64,000 nucleotides of DNA from Camarhynchus parvulus (Eukaryota > Chordata > Aves > Passeriformes > Thraupidae): positions 124,001 through 188,000 of the forward strand of contig NC_044591.1 of assembly GCF_901933205.1 (NCBI RefSeq), written 5' to 3'. The notes under the pieces were generated by a model. The model saw only the letters and a list, made by a program, of their open reading frames with translations. It was not told where the DNA came from and did not search any database. Both the position numbers and the translations under genes were made by a program. Shown one piece after another: positions 57,629 through 64,000 of the stretch (within the stretch, counting starts at the first letter, position 1; each line of letters begins with the position of its first letter).

Positions 57629-57662
57629 AGGGTGGCCTCTGGAGCCAGGTGGGCGCAGCTGC
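57629..57662 (-). other. Candidate small 5' exon of ZNF362
   Basis: On the - strand a 34 nt segment is bounded by ACGTCTCCCCAG and CACCCT|GTGAGTACC, both good splice signals. Joined to the ATG exon the frame stays open but has no ATG. Its use is unproven and it could be a chance pair of sites. Confidence 0.3.
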
Positions 57663-60600
57663 CTGGGGAGACGTGTCGCTGAGGCTCCAGATTGATGGGA
57701 GGTAGATGATGGCACGGGTGGGCACGAGCTCACTAGAGCCTTCCAACTTCCTACCCAACTGCCGCTAAGTCAAGCTACAGTTCTCTAGGGAACGCCTCTA
57801 CCTTGGCAGCCCTCTCTGTCTCGCCTTCGCTGAAATAAAAAGAAACAAGAGATTTCTTTTCACGCCACCGCCGAGAGAAAAGGGGCAGCTCCCAGGGACC
57901 GGTGAGCGACCACCAACCTGGTACAGCCTGAAAGTGGGGGGTCTGGGAGGAGAGGGGAGGCATTCAGGGTGATCAGAGCAGCACTTGGTAGCTAAACGTG
58001 TCCTCGACCGAGCAAGACAGTGAGTTTGGTGTCCCCAAGTATCCCAGCAAGAGCATCAGGGCAGAGGTCCCACCCCCCGTGGCAAGCGGCGAGTGCAGGA
58101 AAGCCGGCGGCGGCCAGAGACGGCGCACGGGGGAGAACCAAGCCGGGGCATGGATGTACCCTGAGCGCTCCCCACCAAACCCCAGCACGTCCTTCCCAAC
58201 ACAGCCCACACCAGGGATGGTCCCTGGGCCGGGGAACCCAGCTCTGCCTTCCACCATGCCTCAGTTTCCCCCCCAAAACACAAGGCCGTGGCCGCTGTCC
58301 CCTCTTAGGAACAAGTTTCCCTGGGGTTCACCTGGAGCAGGAGGAGTTTTGGAGGGAAAGCAAGTGCCCATCCACAAAACCTGCGTCCCAAAGCCACCAG
58401 GGTAGGAACCAGCATCTAGCACCATCCTCAGGGAACGCACATCCCTCCTGCCCAGACTGTCCTCATCCAGAAGGATTCACCCCAAGGCGAAGGGGGCAGA
58501 AGGCAGGCATGGCTGCGAAGCAGGAACGCCGGGCGAGCCCCCTGTGGCTCGGGGAGGGGGTGGCCTGCACGCCACAAGAATTCACCCAAGATGGAACCAA
58601 TTAAACCCCTGGCTTCCGCCCCCCGAAGGGCCCTGGGCTGGGGCTTCTCCTTCTGCACTTCCAGCAAAACCAACCCAAAATGAGCCCCCAGCCTGGACCG
58701 AGGGTCCCCACGCAGGAAAAGGGGTGCACGGGGCAGGGTGAGGAACCAAGCACCACTGGCAAGCGGGAGGGGAGGCAAAGCCACGCTGGAGACCCCCACA
58801 CGGCACCCAACTCGGGGGTGGAGGAGGGGGGACCAGGGTGGCAACACTCCCAAAAGATGGGGGCCAAGGCGGTGTGACCCCAAATCCACAGTTTGGGTCC
58901 AGTGACCCAGCAAAGGGGACACGGGGACAGCCCGCAGGGAGACCCAGAGCCCATGAGGTGACACACCAGACACAGGGCACACATGCCCCACAAAACACAG
59001 CACTCCCCAGCCTGAGGGGGTCCTGCTCCCCCAGACCTCAAACACACCCGCTCCCCCCCAAAAGAGACCAGCCAGGCACCCTGCTAGGCAAAGGCAGCAC
59101 CGCAAATCAGCCTGGGGCAAATGCCCACCCCCCAGCAGCACAGGGGGGGTCACTCCTGGGTGACAGCACGCAGGGAAACCGAGGCACAGGCAGGGGATCA
59201 CCCTGAGGAGGGAGTGAGAGCACCGAATCCAACATGCACTTGCCCTGACATCGCGCCCAACGACCAAAAATCCACATTTTTAAGGGAAAAAGCAGAAGGT
59301 GGGGGGGTTGAGGGCGAACGTTATTATTTTATGCATATAAAGGCACATTACTTAAAAGGGAAATATCAAGGGGTCACACATACCCTGGGAGAGGGGTCCC
59401 CTCCCTGCAGAGGGGCTAGGCAAGGAGTCCCTCACACCCCCAAAATACCCCAAAAAACACCATGGCCCCGCTTATATAGAAATATATATACACACATATA
59501 ATACCTGGATTCTGGTGTGCATATATATATTATTTCCATAAGCACACACACATAATCACATGCATGCACACCGTTGCATTAGATGCTATTTTAAGCTGTA
59601 ACTGTATAAAAGCAGGGTTTTTTTTGGTTGGGTTTTTTTTTTTTTGTTTTTTCCTCCCTGTGATCCCCTCGATCCAGCCATCATGCCCACCTCTGCGAGT
59701 ACTGGCGTTGCTTCCCCTTATCCGCGTCCATCTCCAGCTCTAGCTGAGACCGGGTGCTGCACGTGGGGCGTTTTTCTACGGGGGGACAAGGAGGAGGACA
59801 ACTTCACACACCCCGAACCCCCCGCCAGCCCCCGGCGCGCGAGATCCCACAGCGGAGGAACAAAAGCGAAGCGGCTCCGACCTACCCGACCCGTGGGAAC
59901 GTGGGGTTTTGCCTGAAAATAGAGAGAAAACAACAAAAAAAAAAAAAAAAAAGGAAAATAAAAACAAAACAAAACAAAAATAAAAAAAATAGTGGGTTTT
60001 TTTTATAGCCCCGCTCACCCCCGAGCTGTTGGGAAAGCTGAGGGATGGGGAGCTGGCTGGAAAAACTGGGGGTGAAATCCATCCCCTTGCCCTGGACCCT
60101 CCGCCTCTCGGCAAATCGCACGCCGTGAGGGACTTAAAAAACCTTTTTTTACCTCTCTGCTAAAATATCACTTTATAATCTCAAAGGCCTCGGGCTCGAA
60201 GCCGCTTTCACCTGCTCCATCCTCCCCAGGTTAAAAAACCCGGCTGCTATCCGAAGGACCGCAGGCTTGGGGGGGGAAAAAATAACCCAACAAGGAGCAT
60301 CCTCCAACCTTGAAGGGAGAAAAAGAAATCAAAATCATTGAATTCATCATTGCTGGGTTCAAATCCATCACTGTGGCCACGCCGGCTCTAAGCTCCCCCC
60401 CCAGGCCCCCCGACGTGGCCAGGAGATTATGGATGTATAAATAGTATATGGCTAAATATATGTTGGAGAGGGACAGACAGACCTCTGGGACACAGCCACA
60501 GAAATTTGGGTCCCTCGCTAAAGCTGCCGCATTCCTGCCAAAAACGCCATGAAAAAAATATCTCCCCCCTCCATTAGACCTTCCAGCCAGCGAGACCACT
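57663..60600. other. ZNF362 upstream intron or flank, no gene seen
   Basis: Mixed sequence. CpG-richer patches occur at 59,820-59,900 and 60,150-60,260. A-runs occur near 59,934-59,952. No exon is recognised. Confidence 0.4.
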
Positions 60601-60954
60601 TTTCTAGACAAAACCAGTTAATGCAGAAAACAGCGAAGAAAAGGAGGAGAAGAGGAAGGAGAAAAGGAATTAAAATGGTGAAAATTATAATAATGGTGAT
60701 TATGATGATGGTAATGATAATATTCAGCCCCTGCGCTGCTTCTGCCACCTCCTGTAAGCAAAAAAAGTCAGAAAAAAAAGCCAAGAATGCATTAAAAAAG
60801 CAAACCCCCCCCTCCAAAACATGCAACATCCACAAAAATAGGTACGTTCGGCTGCAATTAACTTTTCCATTAGACCATCCAGAGGGAAAGAAAAAGGGAA
60901 AATCCTGGTAAATGGGTATTTTCCTCGATGTCGTCCCCCCCGTTTTTCCCCCCT

Positions 60955-61560
60955 TTTTTTCTCTCTCTTTTCCTTCTTCTTCCTGCTTGGAGGGGGGGGG
61001 GGTTGGTGGAATAATGATGATAATAATGAAAAAAAGAGGTGGAAAAAGGCGAAGTTTGGTTAAGTGAAGTTGAAATCCTCAACCTGGGAGGGGATTTGCG
61101 GAGGGGGGGGGAGGTTTGCCAGACAAAAAGGCCGGGGGATGGGGGTGGAAGGGGGGTTTGGGGAAGGGGGGGTGGGCCGGCTGGGTGCTCCCCCCACCCC
61201 CCCCTCCATCCGCCGCCTCTCCCACATTCTCAGACGTTTTTATTAAAATTCGCAGACAAAAGGCAAACAAAAATGGCAGCCCCGGCTTATTTTTAAAACG
61301 CTAGGACGGGGACGCCATGTTCTGCAGGGCTGAGGGGAGGGGGAAGAGGGGGGTGAGGGGGGGAAAAAAGGAGGGAAATTTTTTTAAAATATTGATTTAG
61401 ATGAAAAATGAATAAAAAGCAGCGCGGGGGGGGGGGGGGAAGGGGGGAGTGTGTGAAGGTCCCCCTTTTCCCGCTCGCCCCCGGGGTGAGGGGGGGTTTC
61501 GGGGGGTTTTGAGGTGTTTTGGAGAGGGAACGGGGGGTGGAAAGGGAGGGATGAGGGATA
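60955..61560 (+). other. G-run cluster, G-quadruplex potential
   Basis: Many runs of 4-14 G on the + strand, for example near 60,989, 61,100, 61,150, 61,320-61,360, 61,426-61,446 and 61,488-61,555. These are C-runs on the ZNF362 coding strand. Confidence 0.6.
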
Positions 61561-61599
61561 TAAAAAAAAAAAAAGAGCGAGGGGGGAAGGTAAAAAAAA

Positions 61600-61870
61600 G
61601 ACACTTCCTATACCGACAGCCATGGTGCCCCGCCGTCCCGCCGGCTCCGCCGCACGGAGGAAGATGGAGCCCCGCGCCGCCCCCCCGCCGCCGCCCCCGC
61701 CTCCGGCCCGCCCGGCCCCGCCGCCGCCACCGCCCGCCCAGGGACGGGCTGGGCTGAGCTGGGCTGGGGCACCCCGGCCCGAAGGGCTCCCCGGGGCCCG
61801 CAGCCCCCCGAAACCGCCGCAGCCCCGGGAGAGCTCCGCGAAGGTCCGCAGCCCCGGTTCCCTCAGCCCC
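61600..61870 (-). promoter_or_regulatory. CpG island, probable ZNF362 promoter
   Basis: CpG-dense core (GCCGCCGCCCCCGCCTCCGG and similar) lying 6.9 kb upstream of the ZNF362 ATG and oriented to drive the - strand. No other gene start is visible on this side. No TATA box is seen. The first exon is not resolved. Confidence 0.5.
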
Positions 61871-63530
61871 GGGAGGGGTGCCCGGTGTCCGCAGCCCCGG
61901 TTCCCTCAGCCCCGGGAGGGGTGCCCGGTGTCCGCAGCCCCGCAAGCCCTCTTGGCTCCCCAAGCCCCCTCAGCTCCCCGCAGCCCCGGCAGGGCTCCCC
62001 AAAGCTCCGCAGCCCCCGATTCCCTCAGGCCCGGGGGGACGCCTCAGTGTCCACAGCCCCCCAAAGCTCCTCAGCGCTATCGGGGCTCCCCGGTTCCCTC
62101 AGCCTCCAACACCCCCCTCAGCCCCGGCAGAGCTCTCCGAACCTCCGCAGCCCTCCGAGCCCTCTCAGCCCTGTCGGGGCTCCCCGGTTCCCTCAGCCTC
62201 CAACACCTCCTCACCCGGTCATTCCCCTCGGCCCCGGCAGGGCTCCCCGAACCTCCGCAGCTCCCCGAGCCCTGTCAGGGCTCCCTGCTTCCCTCAGGCC
62301 CCCAAATCTCCTCAGCCCCCGGCTCCCCTCCGTTCTCACCCCGCCCCTGCGTCCTCAGCCTGCCCCGCTCCCTCAGCATCACCAGCCCGCCCAAATTTCT
62401 GCAATCCTCAAATCTCCTCAGCCCGCTCAGTTCACCTCGGTACCCCCAAAATCTCCACAGACACCCCTTTTCCCTCAGCCCCCAGTTCTCCTCAGCCCCC
62501 CCAAAGTTCTTCAATGCCCTGTATCTCCTCAGTTCTCCTCTGACCCTGCCAAATCTCAACTGCATGGTTCCCTCTGCCTCCAGGACTACTCAGTGTCCTC
62601 ATCTCCCCAAATATCCTCGGAATCCCCCAAAATCTCCTCAAAGCCTCCAAATCTCCTCAGCCCCCCTGTTCCTCTTACACCCCCAAAGATCTTCAAATGC
62701 CCAGATCCCCCTAGACCCTCGGTTTCACTCAGACCCCCAAATCTCAGAGACCTCCCCAGATCTCCTCAGACCCCCAGTTCCACTCAGATCCCCCCAAATC
62801 TCCTCAGATCCTCCAGATCCTTTCAGTTCCTTCCATTCTCCTCAGCCTCCTCCAGCCCCCCCAAATCTCCTCACCCTCACAGTTCCCTCAGCACCTCCAG
62901 GACTCCTCAATGTCCCCACCTCCCCAAATCTCCTCAGACCACCCCAAACATCTCCTCAGGCCCCACAAATCTCCTCAGATCCTCCAAAATCTCCTCAGAC
63001 CCCCCAAAATCTCCTCAAGCCCCCAGCTCTCCTCCTCTCCCCTAAAACTCTTCCACCTGGTTCCCCTCAGCCACTCCAAAAGCTCCTCACGCTCCCAATT
63101 CCTCTCAGCCCCCCCAAGCTGTCTCCCCTCCATTTTCCCTCAGCCCACGCAAAGCTCCTCAGAGCTCCTGATTCTCTTCAGCCCCCTTGGTTTTCCTCAG
63201 CCCCCCTCAGTTCTCCTCAATTCCCCTGAACTCCCTTCGCCCCCCAAATCTCCTCAGCCCCCCACAGGTCCCAGCCCTTCCTAGTTCCCCTAATACCCCA
63301 CCCCTCCCAGTTCCTCTTGCCCCCCAAATTCCCCTCAATTTCCCTCTCTCTGCCTCTGCCACCCTCAGCCCATCTGTGAGGCTCCACAGCCCCATCAGGG
63401 ACAGCCCCAGTCCTCCCTGTACCTCCTCATCCCCCTGAGGATCCCCCCCATTTCCCAGGGGGTCTCCAGCCCCTCTCAGGGTCTCCCCAATCTCAGGGTC
63501 CCCCCAGCTCCTCTGTGGGTCTCTTGCAGC
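61800..63530. repeat. Minisatellite, CCCCAAATCTCCTCAGCCCC type
   Basis: Starts as 55-65 bp CpG-rich units (CCGCAGCCCCGGTTCCCTCA, AGCCCCGGGAGGGGTGCCCG) and drifts into 15-30 bp units CAAATCTCCTCAGACCCCC. It is pyrimidine-rich on the + strand and gives a spurious open frame above 550 codons. Confidence 0.9.
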
Positions 63531-63800
63531 TCCTCAAATCCACAGACATTGCACACAGAGGAAGGAAGAGAAAGTCCCATCCATTCCTATCCCTTCCTCT
63601 TCTCCTAGGTCCAGGGGATTTACCCTAAAGCTTCTGAGTTTTCACTTTTAAAATTACTTAAAAAAAAAAAAACAAAACAAACACAATATTAAGGCTCTTT
63701 TTCATGTTTTCCCAAAATGTTCTGTCACAGAGGAGTATGGAGAGGAGAAGGATGTCCTGAAAGGAAATGGTGCCTCCGAGAGAGGTGGGAAATGAGAAAG
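63531..63800. other. No gene seen
   Basis: Unique-looking sequence with a short poly(A) near 63,660. Nothing recognised. Confidence 0.4.
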
Positions 63801-63804
63801 GATT

Positions 63805-63898
63805 TGGGATGGGATGGGATGGGATGGGATGGATGGGGATGGATGGGATGGGATGGGATGGGATGGGATGGGATGGGGTGGGATGGGGTGGGATGGGG
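63805..63898. repeat. GGGAT pentanucleotide microsatellite
   Basis: About 18 GGGAT units with a few GGGGT or GGAT variants. Confidence 0.93.
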
Positions 63899-64000
63899 GA
63901 TGGGCACCCAAGAGGTCTCCACCACAGAGTGGGCATCGCTTTGCAGCTGCCTGGGGTGTCAGAAGCCCCTGGAACACGTTCTGGCCACAGTAATGCAGCT

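Noticed and set aside
61514..63229. A 571-codon Pro/Ser-rich frame
   Set aside because: Produced by the CTCCTCAGCCCC array; no conserved segment.

Overview
This 64 kb window reads as nuclear DNA from a bird, most likely a songbird (Passeriformes), on a GC-rich, repeat-dense microchromosome-type segment. The evidence is two compact vertebrate genes with short introns, 3'-end fragments of CR1 LINEs, several solo endogenous-retrovirus LTRs of types common in passerines, and a very high load of minisatellites. The species and chromosome are inferences. The two genes correspond to neighbours on human 1p35.

Layout. Positions 1-34,750 hold no exon that I can recognise. They are mostly tandem repeats: arrays with 10-60 bp units, AT pentanucleotide arrays, a 3.2 kb imperfect palindrome (7,178-10,405) and a 5.5 kb mosaic satellite (23,730-29,250). 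Solo LTRs lie at 13,444-13,830, 14,387-14,771, 17,690-18,430, 20,425-21,775 and 32,395-32,650, and CR1 fragments at 13,272 and 32,134. A large CpG island (about 34,750-36,720) then begins the PHC2 locus.

PHC2 (Polyhomeotic homolog 2, a PRC1 subunit) is on the + strand. I rebuilt 14 coding exons from 39,546 to 49,038 with consistent splice phases, giving 793 residues with HD1, the FCS zinc finger and the SAM domain all present. A second CpG island (about 43,330-44,830) sits before the exon that contains the start of the known short PHC2 form (Met468, predicted 326 aa). ZNF362, a six-finger C2H2 protein related to ZNF384 and fly Rotund/Squeeze, is on the - strand. Its seven coding exons run from 54,735 down to 51,824 (403 aa), with a probable CpG promoter near 61,600-61,870. 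The genes converge tail to tail: the PHC2 poly(A) signal is at 49,614 and the likely ZNF362 signal at 50,588, with only about 0.9 kb between them.

The most unusual feature is how PHC2 introns are built. The intron after exon 9 is largely about ten decayed tandem copies of the 3' end of exon 9 itself, that is HD1-coding sequence plus its 5' splice site. The next long intron is about 14 units of about 40 bp, most of which repeat the AG|GTAACC donor. Several other introns also begin with arrays anchored at the donor. Donor-seeded intronic minisatellites therefore look like a local theme and are the best candidate here for something little described.
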